DNA from: Salinivirgaceae bacterium
GTDB taxonomy: Bacteria; Bacteroidota; Bacteroidia; Bacteroidales; SZUA-534
DNA length: 35,035 nucleotides
Assembly (NCBI GenBank): GCA_017650325.1
Contig: JAGCFC010000066.1
Coordinates: 1-35,035, forward strand
Direction of reading: 5' to 3'
The stretch's first letter is position 1. Each line of letters starts with the position of its first letter. The position numbers and the translations under genes were made by a program. Below are positions 1 through 8,192 of this stretch, piece by piece. The notes beneath the pieces are model-generated. The model was not told where the DNA came from and searched no databases. It was given only the letters and a program-made list of their open reading frames with translations.

Positions 1-2
1 AG

Positions 3-1055
3 GCTGGTGACTATTACGGCGCCATCGAGGACTGGAGTCAGGCCATCGAGATTTTCCCCGATTTCGCGAAAGCGTATCAGGCACGAAGTTCGGCGCGATA
101 CCAAATTGGCGACTATGCGGGTGCCAAAGCCGACGAGCGGACAGCCAAACAGAAAATCGAGGAGTACGTGAAGCGCACCGATGGCGACTCACTGATGGCA
201 GATTTTGCAGACACATCGTATAATTTCCGCAAGGTGATTGAGTTCGACAGCGATTTCTACCGCGCCAATATGGACGATGGCGAGGTGCAGAACCGCCGCG
301 TGGTCATCGACCTGAAACCGCTCATTCTGCTCACAGCCAAACTGCCTGGCGACGACAGTCTGATTACTGTCTATCTGCAAAGTCTTGAGCAACTTAACAG
401 CAAGAGCCCCACGGGTTTCGGGCTTGCCTTTGCCGACCATCAGGCTGACATTCCCGTTGATACTGTCCGCTTCCTGCTCAATCAAACCGAACAGGCCAAA
501 CTGCAGTCGGGCTTCGACTGCGGGCTCTATTTCCATCAGGGAATGCTGAACAGCGTGGTCCACAACTACAATCAGTCAATCAAATCGTATTCGTCGGCCA
601 TCAGCATCGACCCGAAGTTTGAGCTGGCCTACCTGAACCGCGCCGCCACGCGCTACCTGATGATTGAGTACATCAACTCGCTCGACGATATTGCGCCCAT
701 TGTGAGCATTGGCGGCGATAACGGCGCGCGCCGTCCTGAAGTGAAGCAGGAGGTGCAGACCGATTATTCGGAAGTGATTGAGGACCTTGACGTTGCAATT
801 CAACTCAATCCGCAGCTGGGCATCGCCTACTACGACCGCGGAAACGTGAAGTGTATGTCGAAAGATTTTGCAGGCGCCATCAACGACTACACGCGCTCGC
901 TCGAGGTTGGCCCCGAACTGCCGCAAGCCTACTATAATCGCGGCCTTGTTCTCATCTATCTGAAAGACAAGGAAAAAGGCTGCTACGACATTGGCAAGGC
1001 TGGCGAGATGGGCATTGAGGATGCGTATGTGGTGCTGAAGAAGTATTGTAAGTAA
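3..1055 (+). CDS. TPR-repeat protein, 5' end missing
   Basis: The open frame runs in from the left edge without an in-frame start, so the N-terminus lies outside the window; the first visible ATG-type start at 168 is internal to a continuing TPR-like frame (visible upstream residues include AGDYYGAIEDWSQAIEIFP). Typical tetratricopeptide helices follow: YSSAISIDPKFELAYLNRA, DLDVAIQLNPQLGIAYYDRG and YTRSLEVGPELPQAYYNRG, with the conserved small/aromatic pattern (Gly/Ala-8, Tyr-11, Ala-20, Pro-32). TPR arrays are protein-protein scaffolds; in Bacteroidales such proteins are often exported, but the signal region is not visible here. The middle section (about 300-480) is not clearly TPR. No partner can be inferred from the next genes, which point the other way. 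Confidence 0.8.
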   Translation, partial: AGDYYGAIEDWSQAIEIFPDFAKAYQARSSARYQIGDYAGAKADERTAKQKIEEYVKRTDGDSLMADFADTSYNFRKVIEFDSDFYRANMDDGEVQNRRVVIDLKPLILLTAKLPGDDSLITVYLQSLEQLNSKSPTGFGLAFADHQADIPVDTVRFLLNQTEQAKLQSGFDCGLYFHQGMLNSVVHNYNQSIKSYSSAISIDPKFELAYLNRAATRYLMIEYINSLDDIAPIVSIGGDNGARRPEVKQEVQTDYSEVIEDLDVAIQLNPQLGIAYYDRGNVKCMSKDFAGAINDYTRSLEVGPELPQAYYNRGLVLIYLKDKEKGCYDIGKAGEMGIEDAYVVLKKYCK

Positions 1056-1083
1056 GTGACAAGTTGCAAGGTAGAAGTGGCAA

Positions 1084-1108
1084 GTAGGGACGTGGCGTGC
1101 TGCGTCTG
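1084..1108. repeat. REP-like imperfect palindrome, copy 1
   Basis: A GTAGGGACG-headed GC-rich segment in the gap after the TPR gene matches, with several substitutions, the reverse complement of the hairpin at 3412-3438. It is degenerate here. The rest of the 1056-1262 gap holds short purine-rich, vaguely repeated words (GACAAGTTGCAAG / GGCAAGTAGG) and no gene that I can see. Confidence 0.4.
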
Positions 1109-1262
1109 ATAAAGGCATAAGTGGGGGATAAGAGGCCGCTGAAGTTTTAATTACGAATCACAAAACGGCAGTGATGAATTGTTGAGAGTTGCGAGGGATG
1201 GAGAAAGTGAACAATGCTGCGGATCACCCCATTAAATCCAACACCTAACCCCCAATACCGAA

Positions 1263-1826
1263 CTACTTATTATTAAACTGATTCATTATGCCAGGCACGC
1301 CTACAAACGGCAACTGTTGAACTGCCTGACAGCAGAGGTTTATGCGCTCGTCGATTTTGGCTTGTTCCTCATCGGTCCATTGGCCGAGCACATAGTCGAC
1401 CTGATGGCCGCGAGTGAACTCGTTACCGATACCGAACCGGAGACGTGCAAAGTCGGATGTTGAAAGCGATTCGGCAATGTTTTTCAATCCGTTATGCCCG
1501 CCGTCGCTGCCTCGCTCACGAATGCGGATTTTGCCGAAAGGCAGAGCCAAATCATCACAGATAATGAGAAGGTGGTCGAGAGCGATTTTTTCCTGCTGCA
1601 TCCAATATGCAACGGCTTTACCGCTCAAATTCATATATGTGGTTGGCTTGATGAGAACAAAGGTGCGGCCGCGCGATTTCATTTCGGCGCGGTAGGCGTG
1701 ACGTGTCTCGCTAAAAGAAATATTGGACGCCTTAGCCAAAGCGTCCAATATTTTAAATCCTATGTTGTGGCGGGTGTTGGCGTATTCAGCACCAATGTTG
1801 CCCAACCCTACAATCAGATATTTCAC
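1263..1826 (-). CDS. pth: Peptidyl-tRNA hydrolase
   Basis: Releases tRNA from peptidyl-tRNA that has dropped off the ribosome by cleaving the ester bond; cytoplasmic. The 187-residue protein has the normal length and all hallmarks of bacterial Pth: VGLGNIGAEYANTRHNIGF at residues 6-24 with Asn10 and the catalytic His20, the YMNLSG segment (Asn66), CDDLALPFGKIRIR around Asp91, and GSDGGHNGLK with Asn112. It lies 10 bp downstream of rplY on the same strand, the usual Bacteroidetes pairing, so the two are probably co-transcribed from the promoter at 2484-2513. No oddities. Confidence 0.97.
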   Translation of the reverse strand: MKYLIVGLGNIGAEYANTRHNIGFKILDALAKASNISFSETRHAYRAEMKSRGRTFVLIKPTTYMNLSGKAVAYWMQQEKIALDHLLIICDDLALPFGKIRIRERGSDGGHNGLKNIAESLSTSDFARLRFGIGNEFTRGHQVDYVLGQWTDEEQAKIDERINLCCQAVQQLPFVGVPGIMNQFNNK

Positions 1827-1836
1827 AAGCTAAAAT

Positions 1837-2412
1837 TTATTTAGCAGGTGCTTCGGCATTAGCTGCTGCTGCACGTGTTATCTTAACTGTTGCTACAACA
1901 ATATTCTTAGCCTCAAGAAGTTCGAGACCTTCGAAGTTCAAATCCTGAATCTTGATGGCTTTGCCGAGACCCAGTTCGGTAACATCGATATCCAAAACGT
2001 CAGGAAGAGCGGAAATGAGGCCTTTAACGCGGATTTTACGCATTTTCAGCACCAATTTACCACCTTGTTTCACACCTTCTGCCAGACCGTTGAGTTTAAC
2101 GGGGAGAGAGATTGAAACGGGTTTCTTGTCGCTAACTTCAAGGAAGTCAATGTGCTCGATAGCGTCAGATACGCAGTTGTACTGAACGTCTTTCAAAACA
2201 GCCTTGCAAGCCTTTCCGTCAATTACAAGGTCAACAATGTAGATGTTCGGGGTGTAAATCAGACCACGGAAAGCATCAACAGGTGCTGAAAAGTGGGTTA
2301 CCGACTCGCCGCCGTACACTACGCAAGGAACCTGTCCGTTTTTGCGAAGTTCGCGTGTTGCCTTTTTGCCAAGGTCTGAACGAACAGAACCTTTAATCTC
2401 AATAGTTTTCAT
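1837..2412 (-). CDS. rplY: Ribosomal protein bL25 (Ctc/TL5 form)
   Basis: 5S rRNA-binding protein of the large ribosomal subunit, long two-domain (CTC) version. The N-terminal L25 domain begins MKTIEIKGSVRSDLGKKATR and carries the VPCVVYGG segment; the C-terminal TL5-type beta domain follows (about residues 95-180), then an Ala-rich tail (AAAANAEAPAK). The frame is open to an upstream ATG at 2466, but I choose the ATG at 2412 (191 aa) because the family starts with MK-x-I-x-[IV]-x-[GA]-x-x-R and the upstream 18 residues resemble nothing in the family. A TAnnTTTG promoter box lies about 70 bp upstream. Followed by pth. Confidence 0.95.
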   Translation of the reverse strand: MKTIEIKGSVRSDLGKKATRELRKNGQVPCVVYGGESVTHFSAPVDAFRGLIYTPNIYIVDLVIDGKACKAVLKDVQYNCVSDAIEHIDFLEVSDKKPVSISLPVKLNGLAEGVKQGGKLVLKMRKIRVKGLISALPDVLDIDVTELGLGKAIKIQDLNFEGLELLEAKNIVVATVKITRAAAANAEAPAK

Positions 2413-2483
2413 TCTAATAAATTTATGTGCTACTTGTGACTGTGTCACCCATTGCACGTTAGACAATAAAAATTTTTGCGGCG

Positions 2484-2513
2484 CAAAGGTAGAAATTTAT
2501 GCTTTCGGTACAA
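2484..2513 (-). promoter_or_regulatory. Bacteroidetes-type promoter of rplY-pth
   Basis: On the minus strand, TACCTTTG (2484-2491) is an exact TAnnTTTG -7 box, preceded by a TTG core (2511-2513) at 19 bp, matching the Bacteroidetes sigma-ABfr promoter layout. It would give a leader of about 65 nt before the rplY start at 2412. Confidence 0.65.
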
Positions 2514-2546
2514 CAGCCATCAACTTTATTATTTTTGGCATCGATT

Positions 2547-3320
2547 ATGGATACAAAAGATCTCAAACAATTCCTTGATAGTCAGGCCGCACGGTTCGAC
2601 TGCCCCGACTTTATTGCTGAGGACCCGATATCGGTTCCGCACCGATTCAGCCAGCCTGACGATATTGCTATTGCCGGATTTCTGGCCGCCACCATCGCGT
2701 GGGGGCAGCGCAAAAGCATTGTGAAGTCGGCTCACAGACTCATCAATTGGATGGATGGCTCGCCGCACGATTTTATCTTGAACTGCACCGAAGCCGATTT
2801 GAAGCCGTTTGAACAGTTTGTCTACCGCACTTTCAACGGCATCGACTGCGTGACTTTTCTGCGCTCGCTGCATAACATTTATGTCAATCACGGCGGATTG
2901 GAGAATGTTGTCGCCGAAGGTTTTAAATCAACAGACTCGATTCGCGGTGCATTGTCGCATTTCTACAATGTCTTTTTCGAGATTGAACATCTGCACCGCA
3001 CCGAGAAGCATTTGGCCAACCCTGACAAAGGCTCGGCATCGAAGCGGATGAATATGTATCTGCGCTGGATGGTGCGGCAGAGCGGCACGGGTGTCGATTT
3101 CGGCATTTGGCGAGGCATTCCGCAGTCGGCACTTTGTATTCCGCTCGATGTGCATGTGGGTAATGTCTCACGGCAGTTGGGGCTGCTAACGCGCAAGCAA
3201 AACGACTGGCAAGCTGTGGAGGAACTTACCGCCCGTCTGCGTCAATTCTGTCCCGACGACCCTGTAAAATACGACTTTGCGCTTTTCAGTTTAGGGGTGA
3301 ACGGTGAAATAATTATTTGA
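2547..3320 (+). CDS. TIGR02757 (DUF2400) family protein
   Basis: A 257-residue cytoplasmic protein of a family widespread in Bacteroidota and of uncertain function. Recognised by FLAATIAWGQRKSIVKSA near the N-terminus, MYLRWMVRQ, and the C-terminal block IPLDVHVGNVSRQLGLLTRK followed by DPVKYDFALFSLGV, which resembles the helix-hairpin-helix region of HhH-GPD DNA glycosylases; a DNA-repair link is therefore a guess from fold similarity only. The frame is open from a TTG/ATG region at 2499, but the ATG at 2547 gives the family-like N-terminus MDTKDLKQFLD. It is divergent from rplY. The C-terminus is slightly shorter or altered after SLGV, running straight into an intergenic repeat. Confidence 0.85.
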   Translation: MDTKDLKQFLDSQAARFDCPDFIAEDPISVPHRFSQPDDIAIAGFLAATIAWGQRKSIVKSAHRLINWMDGSPHDFILNCTEADLKPFEQFVYRTFNGIDCVTFLRSLHNIYVNHGGLENVVAEGFKSTDSIRGALSHFYNVFFEIEHLHRTEKHLANPDKGSASKRMNMYLRWMVRQSGTGVDFGIWRGIPQSALCIPLDVHVGNVSRQLGLLTRKQNDWQAVEELTARLRQFCPDDPVKYDFALFSLGVNGEIII

Positions 3321-3360
3321 ACACAGATGGCGCAGATTACCATGGATTTACGCAGATTTT
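3320..3360. repeat. CAGATT-type degenerate tandem repeat
   Basis: Directly after the TIGR02757 stop, the words ACACAGATGG, CGCAGATTACC, ATGGATTTA and CGCAGATTTTT form about four degenerate units of about 10-11 bp. Similar CACAGATTACGCAGATT-like strings are common as intergenic noise in many bacterial genomes. Nothing suggests coding. Confidence 0.5.
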
Positions 3361-3411
3361 TCGGCGTTGGATTACCGACCAATGACACACGCGATGCGTT
3401 CCTACAATTAT

Positions 3412-3438
3412 GCGGACGTGGCAATGCCGCGTCCCTAC
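3412..3438. repeat. REP-like palindrome, copy 2
   Basis: Arms GGACGTGGCA (3414-3423) and TGCCGCGTCC (3425-3434) pair with one G-U-type mismatch around a single-base loop, followed by CTAC. The reverse complement begins GTAGGGACGCGGC and is related to the element at 1084-1108. It lies in the gap upstream of trmN6 and lacks a T-tract, so a dispersed repeat fits better than a terminator. Confidence 0.5.
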
Positions 3439-3487
3439 TTGTGTCTTTTCAACTTATAACTTTCGAACTTAAAACTTACAACCCACT

Positions 3488-4201
3488 ATGAGCAACAACT
3501 ACTTTTGTTTTAAACAATTCGCCGTCGTACAGGATAATACGGCAATGAAAGTTGGCACTGATGGTGTGCTTTTGGGTGCGTGGTGCAGTTGCGCCAATGC
3601 GCGGCGCGTTCTCGATGTGGGCACTGGCACTGGCTTGATAGCAATGATGGTTGCTCAACGGTCGGAGGCGCAAGTGGCTGCTGTTGAGATTGATAGTTCG
3701 GCTTGCATCGATGCTGTGGGTAACTTCGGCAATAGTCCGTGGTCGGACCGCATTGAACTTTTCAATCTGCCTGTTCAGGAGTTTGCCGACGATTGTCAGG
3801 ACCGTTTCGACTTGATTGTCAGCAATCCACCATTTTTCAGCAACTCGCTGAAAGCGCCCAGCGCAGGCCGTGCGCTTGCCCGCCACGATGACACTCTGCC
3901 TGTGGCCGATCTTTTCAGTTGCGCCATCCGCTTGCTCAACGACAATGGGCGCCTTTCGGTCATCATTCCTGCCGACCGCCTGGATGACTACGATTCAGAA
4001 GCTGCTTTCCATGGCTTGCGCCCTGTGCGTCGGGCAATGGTTCGTCCCAATCCAAGTTTGCCGTTTCACCGCGCAATGGTTGAGTATGGTTACGGCGATT
4101 CATTCACCACCGACGAGATTATCACAATCGAAACCGACGAGCACGGCGTGTACAGCTCTGAATACATTGCACTTACACGGGACTTCTATTTGAAATTTTG
4201 A
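3488..4201 (+). CDS. trmN6: tRNA1(Val) (adenine37-N6)-methyltransferase
   Basis: SAM-dependent N6-adenine methyltransferase (YfiC/TrmN6 family) that modifies A37 of tRNA-Val in E. coli. At 237 aa the length is right. The N-terminus FCFKQFAVVQDNTAMKVGTD is characteristic of the family; SAM motif I is LDVGTGTGLIA (about residues 42-52) and the amino-methyltransferase catalytic motif is NPPFF (113-117). The start ATG at 3488 gives MSNNYFCFKQF, matching family starts. It stands alone between an intergenic repeat region and the convergent manC, sharing a bidirectional hairpin just downstream. The exact tRNA target in this organism is inferred from family membership. Confidence 0.92.
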   Translation: MSNNYFCFKQFAVVQDNTAMKVGTDGVLLGAWCSCANARRVLDVGTGTGLIAMMVAQRSEAQVAAVEIDSSACIDAVGNFGNSPWSDRIELFNLPVQEFADDCQDRFDLIVSNPPFFSNSLKAPSAGRALARHDDTLPVADLFSCAIRLLNDNGRLSVIIPADRLDDYDSEAAFHGLRPVRRAMVRPNPSLPFHRAMVEYGYGDSFTTDEIITIETDEHGVYSSEYIALTRDFYLKF

Positions 4202-4202
4202 T

Positions 4203-4228
4203 AAAAAAACGGAGGCTTGCACCTCCGT
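4203..4228 (-). terminator. Rho-independent terminator, bidirectional, mainly for manC
   Basis: Stem ACGGAGG (4209-4215) / CCTCCGT (4222-4228) with a 6-nt loop. Read on the minus strand it is followed by a T-tract (4208-4203), placing it 110 bp past the manC stop. On the plus strand it also follows the trmN6 stop by 7 bp, but with a poor T-tract. Confidence 0.75.
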
Positions 4229-4337
4229 CTATATTATTTCAGGTTTTCGGTTTTTGTAGGATGCGGCATGCCTTATCTCTACTTTTCCGTTGCGGCAACC
4301 GACATCACCTTTGCCTTATGCCTCTTTGGCTTTACAC

Positions 4338-5429
4338 CTATATATACTTGTCTCCGGTTTTCGATTTGATGTCGTTTACAATCACTTTCACGGTTTGCTC
4401 CTCGTCCTTGTCGCAGATTAGGAGTGCGTCGGGCGTATCGACAACTATATAATTGGTAAGCCCTTGAATAACAACTAATTTGTCCTTTGGAGCATACACA
4501 ATCGAGCGGTTGGTGTTGTAAAGCAGCACATTGTCGCCGGAAATCACGTTTTGCTCGTTGTTTTTTGGCTGGTTCTCGTAGAGCGATGTCCATGTGCCAA
4601 GATCCGACCATCCGAAGTGTGACCCAAGAACAGCCACATTGTCAGCCTTTTCCATCACGCCATAGTCGATTGAAATGTTGGGGCAGACTGGGTAAATCTG
4701 GCGGATTGCGTCGTCCTCGTCGTCGGTGTTGAACAATTCCGACTTGCTGTTGAACAGATTGTAAACTTCTGCCAGATGTTTCTTGAAGGCGGCCTGTATC
4801 GATTTAAGTGACCAGATGAAAATACCTGAATTCCAATAGAATTCACCGCTGTCAACAAAGAATTTGGCAAATTCCAGATTCGGTTTTTCTGTGAAGGCCT
4901 TGACCATTTTCAGGTCGTTAATGTTGTTGAAATTGATAGCTTCACCCATCTGAATGTAGCCATAGCCAGTGTCGGGGCGGGTTGGTTGGATTCCGAGAGT
5001 GAGCAGATTATTGTTGTTGGCCACAAAGTCGAATCCATTAGAAATGGTATCGATGAACATTTGGTCATTCAAAATCAGATGGTCCGACGGAGCTACAACA
5101 ATGCAGGCATCGGGGTTCATCTGTTGAATGCGGAAGTTCGCATAAGCAATGCACGGTGCGGTGTTGCGACGGGCCGGCTCAAGCAGTATCTGCGATGATG
5201 TTATCTGTGGCAGTTGTTTGAGAGTCAAATCTTTATATTCGGCACTTGTTACAATGAACACGTTTTGCGGCGGCACAATCTTTGTAAACCGCTCAAAAGT
5301 GAGCTGCAGCAGCGATTTGCCAATTCCCAAAATATCAATGAATTGTTTGGGGAACGATGAGCGGCTCACGGGCCAGAAGCGGGTACCGGCACCGCCGGCC
5401 ATTATCACGCAGTATAGGTTTTGGTTCAT
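4338..5429 (-). CDS. manC: Mannose-1-phosphate guanylyltransferase
   Basis: Makes GDP-mannose from mannose-1-phosphate and GTP, a precursor of GDP-fucose and surface polysaccharides. The nucleotidyltransferase signature is MAGGAGTRFWPVSRSSFPKQF (residues 10-30), with VAPSDHLI, FTEKPNLEFAK and WNSGIFIWS further along and the DYGVMEKADNVAVLGSHFGWSDLGTW block in the C-terminal half. The 363-residue length equals the single-domain form (no fused phosphomannose isomerase). The ATG at 5429 sits behind a TATATTTG -7 box. It is a single-gene unit convergent with trmN6. The gene name follows the family; a sugar other than mannose cannot be formally excluded. Confidence 0.93.
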   Translation of the reverse strand: MNQNLYCVIMAGGAGTRFWPVSRSSFPKQFIDILGIGKSLLQLTFERFTKIVPPQNVFIVTSAEYKDLTLKQLPQITSSQILLEPARRNTAPCIAYANFRIQQMNPDACIVVAPSDHLILNDQMFIDTISNGFDFVANNNNLLTLGIQPTRPDTGYGYIQMGEAINFNNINDLKMVKAFTEKPNLEFAKFFVDSGEFYWNSGIFIWSLKSIQAAFKKHLAEVYNLFNSKSELFNTDDEDDAIRQIYPVCPNISIDYGVMEKADNVAVLGSHFGWSDLGTWTSLYENQPKNNEQNVISGDNVLLYNTNRSIVYAPKDKLVVIQGLTNYIVVDTPDALLICDKDEEQTVKVIVNDIKSKTGDKYI

Positions 5430-5455
5430 TACTTATCGTTTTAAAGTTTCTATTA

Positions 5456-5463
5456 CAAATATA
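5456..5463 (-). promoter_or_regulatory. Putative -7 box of manC promoter
   Basis: On the minus strand the sequence reads TATATTTG, an exact TAnnTTTG match 27 bp upstream of the manC start. I see no good TTTG -33 element at the usual spacing, so the call is moderate. Confidence 0.45.
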
Positions 5464-5659
5464 ATCGACTATTGAAGAAATCCGCCTGCCAATTTCAAGT
5501 AGTCAAGTTTTTTTATCACTTACAATTGAAAGAATAGCGTATGGTGTTTATTATCAATTATCTATAGATACGCCGGTTTGATGATTTTAAAAAAAATAAC
5601 AGCATTAGTAACAATCTGCAGTGATTCATCGTATTACACATTTATTTGATATTTGGCAT

Positions 5660-7906
5660 ATGGTGTCGATTGGTAGAATTAACAGGGGATTGATGGTGTT
5701 GGTGTTTGCCGTTTTAATGGCAACGGGTGCGTCGGCACAGGATAAGCTCGACAGCATTCGTTGCGCCGTAGCATCAATGCCCGACGATACCGCCAAACTT
5801 TCTCGCTATTTCTACATTTGTCAGTATATATACGATGTCGATTCGGCCGGTAAGTATAGTAAACTGATGGTGGAGTTGGCGCAAAAGTTAAACGACCAGT
5901 ATAATCTGGCGCTAGGTTATTGCTTCCTTTCGCGTTACTATTTGTGGTCGAACGATTTAAGCAATGCTCTCGATGCTAGTGCCGATGCCCTTAATATCTT
6001 CGAGAAACTCGACGACAAGTACCATGTTGCGCAGACTAATATGAATATTGCCGTGGTTCTTTCAAATCAGGGTCAGTACGAGTCGGCGTCAAGGTATTTC
6101 CACATCAGTCTTAACACGTTCAGAGAGGTGGGCGATTCGGCTCGTATAACACAAGTGCTTCAGTATCTGGGTAATATGAACTCAACCGTTCAGTTCTATC
6201 AGAATGCAATCGAATATTACGAACAGGCGCTCGTCATCGATTCGAAGACAAACAACAACTACGGTCTGATTGCTGATCATACCGGATTGGCGAGGGTTTA
6301 CGTGAACAAGTACAAACGCCGCCGCCCCGATTCCATAGCCGATGAGTATTTGCAACTCTCGAAACGCCATCTCGACACGGCGTATACGCTGGCTATGCCG
6401 CTTCCGAATGTGATTGAGATGCAGCAACTACATATATATATGGCAATGGTGTATATGGAAATTGCCGACAAAACGACAGGAAAAGAGATGATTTCGGCTA
6501 TCGATTCCTGCGAACACCACTGCGAAATGCTGCTCAAGCTCCGGCGCGACTATAATCTGAAGTCGAACCGTTCAGGAGTTGTTACCTTGCAGGCGCGCGC
6601 CCAACTTCGCCGAGGCAATTTGCCTCAAGCTTTGGAGTTGTTGCGTTTAGCCACTGAATACGAATCGCAGGAACATCCTCGCAAAGAGATAAAAAAAGAG
6701 ATATTTATGGCTTATCGGCAGTACTACGAACTGGTAGGCGACTATCGAAAAGCTAACCAGTATCTTAAGGAGGTGGCATATCTGCTGTTGGAAAGCAGCA
6801 ACGATGAGGCGTCGGCCCGAGTGGCGCAGTCGAAATCGAAATATGAGTTCGAACAGAAAATGCGCCAGCGCGCTCTTGCTGAGTATGAGCATGAGCAGCA
6901 GTACAAGACCAAGGCCGAAAAGCAGAGGTTGCTTATGATGGCAATCATTTCGAGTCTTGTGGTAATCTCGATAATAATATTGGTGGCTGGCATCAGACGC
7001 AAAAAACTCAATTTGACGCTGAAACGCAAGAATGTGATGCTCGATGAGAAGAACTACCAGCTTGTGGCGGCCAAAGAGGAGCTCCAGTCGCAGAACGAGC
7101 TGCTGAACGTGGCGAACAAGAGCATCACCGATAGCATTGTTTACGCAAAACACATTCAGGAGGCGGTTATTCCGAGTGCCGACATAATGAGGCAGATTTT
7201 TGGTAATTGCCTGATAATGTTCAGCCCGTGCAATATTGTAAGCGGCGATTTCTATTGGGCCGTCAAAATCGGACGCTACAAGGCCCTTGTGGTGGCCGAC
7301 TGTACAGGTCACGGCGTGTCGGGAGCTTTTATGAGCATGTTGGGAATATCAATGCTGAACAACATTGTGGCCAATCTCGACATGAACTCGACAGAATTGC
7401 TTGCCAGCGAAGTGCTCGACAAGCTGCGCGCCAATGTAATCAGTGCCTTGCGCCAGGAGATGAACACCAAGAGCAGTCTCGACGGCATCGATATGGCACT
7501 GGTGCTTATCGACAGCGAACGGAACATTCTGCAATATTCAGGCGCTTGCAGGCCGCTGATCATGATACGTAAGGGAGAATTGAAGAAAATCGAACCCGAT
7601 CGTATGACTATTGGCCTTTCAGGACGAATAATGCCGTTTACAAACCATGTGATCGAAATTGAGCCGGGCGACTACTTCTACGCTTACAGCGATGGTATTA
7701 CCGACCAGTTCAGTAATAGCGATGACTACCAGAAATTCGGACGCAGCAGATTGCATGAAATGCTGATAGCCAATCATCGTAAGCCATTCGACGAGCAGTT
7801 GCAGATCTACAGAAACACGTTCACCCAGTGGCGTCAGACAGACATACAGCTACCCATAGCCGACCAAACTGACGATGTGCTGCTGGTTGGCATAAACATC
7901 CGATAG
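5660..7906 (+). CDS. Membrane TPR / SpoIIE-type (PP2C) phosphatase
   Basis: Bacteroidetes-type sensor phosphatase, predicted to dephosphorylate Ser/Thr residues of an unknown partner. Order of parts, numbered from the ATG at 5660: signal peptide (MVLVFAVLMATGASAQ, about 11-27), periplasmic TPR array (about 60-370), transmembrane helix LLMMAIISSLVVISIIILVAGI (about 422-446), coiled-coil linker, the ITDSIVYAKHIQEAVIP segment (about 488) and a PP2C/SpoIIE domain with SGDFYW (527 on) and VADCTGHGVSGAFMSMLG (about 544-561), ending with DGITDQF and DDVLLVGI. The metal-binding Asp residues of SGDF and DCTGHG are present, so it should be active. I prefer ATG 5660 over the GTG at 5621 because it leaves a clean signal peptide. 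It precedes the adhesin by 286 bp, so co-regulation is possible but not shown. Confidence 0.9.
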   Translation: MVSIGRINRGLMVLVFAVLMATGASAQDKLDSIRCAVASMPDDTAKLSRYFYICQYIYDVDSAGKYSKLMVELAQKLNDQYNLALGYCFLSRYYLWSNDLSNALDASADALNIFEKLDDKYHVAQTNMNIAVVLSNQGQYESASRYFHISLNTFREVGDSARITQVLQYLGNMNSTVQFYQNAIEYYEQALVIDSKTNNNYGLIADHTGLARVYVNKYKRRRPDSIADEYLQLSKRHLDTAYTLAMPLPNVIEMQQLHIYMAMVYMEIADKTTGKEMISAIDSCEHHCEMLLKLRRDYNLKSNRSGVVTLQARAQLRRGNLPQALELLRLATEYESQEHPRKEIKKEIFMAYRQYYELVGDYRKANQYLKEVAYLLLESSNDEASARVAQSKSKYEFEQKMRQRALAEYEHEQQYKTKAEKQRLLMMAIISSLVVISIIILVAGIRRKKLNLTLKRKNVMLDEKNYQLVAAKEELQSQNELLNVANKSITDSIVYAKHIQEAVIPSADIMRQIFGNCLIMFSPCNIVSGDFYWAVKIGRYKALVVADCTGHGVSGAFMSMLGISMLNNIVANLDMNSTELLASEVLDKLRANVISALRQEMNTKSSLDGIDMALVLIDSERNILQYSGACRPLIMIRKGELKKIEPDRMTIGLSGRIMPFTNHVIEIEPGDYFYAYSDGITDQFSNSDDYQKFGRSRLHEMLIANHRKPFDEQLQIYRNTFTQWRQTDIQLPIADQTDDVLLVGINIR

Positions 7907-8192
7907 ACTAATTCCGTTGGATTGTGATTATAAGTGGGGTGATAATGGCAAAATCACATGCCCTGGTCACTCCATTATATATATGGTATGGGCTTGATTG
8001 AGCCATTTATATCGGCAGCCTTGAACAGGCCCATTTGGCTTTAACCTTGTTTTTTGTGTATTTGCCCAAGTTTATAGGCGGATTATCAAAACAAAAAAAA
8101 GTGGTTTTCAAAAAAAATTACTTTTATGCGCTTTTAGTACACAAATGCGTATGGAGCAAAATAAGAATAGCAACACTTCAATAATATAAGTT
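7907..8192. other. Intergenic region upstream of the giant adhesin gene
   Basis: Contains no credible ORF. A weak hairpin GGCT/AGCC sits at 7991-8004. A TACTTTTA box (8119-8126), one base off TAnnTTTG, lies about 65 bp before the adhesin start within an A/T-rich tract (8090-8130) and is the best promoter candidate, but no clear -33 element accompanies it. Confidence 0.35.

Noticed and set aside
2436-2448. GTGAC-TGT-GTCAC inverted repeat in the rplY leader as a possible autoregulatory hairpin
   Set aside because: Only 5-bp arms and no further conserved structure visible; chance cannot be excluded.
4198-4452. 84-codon plus-strand open frame after trmN6
   Set aside because: It starts inside the trmN6 stop region, spans the terminator and runs antisense into manC; no coding signature.
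6647-7312. 221-codon minus-strand open frame inside the phosphatase gene
   Set aside because: Antisense to the TM/PP2C region; no recognisable domain.
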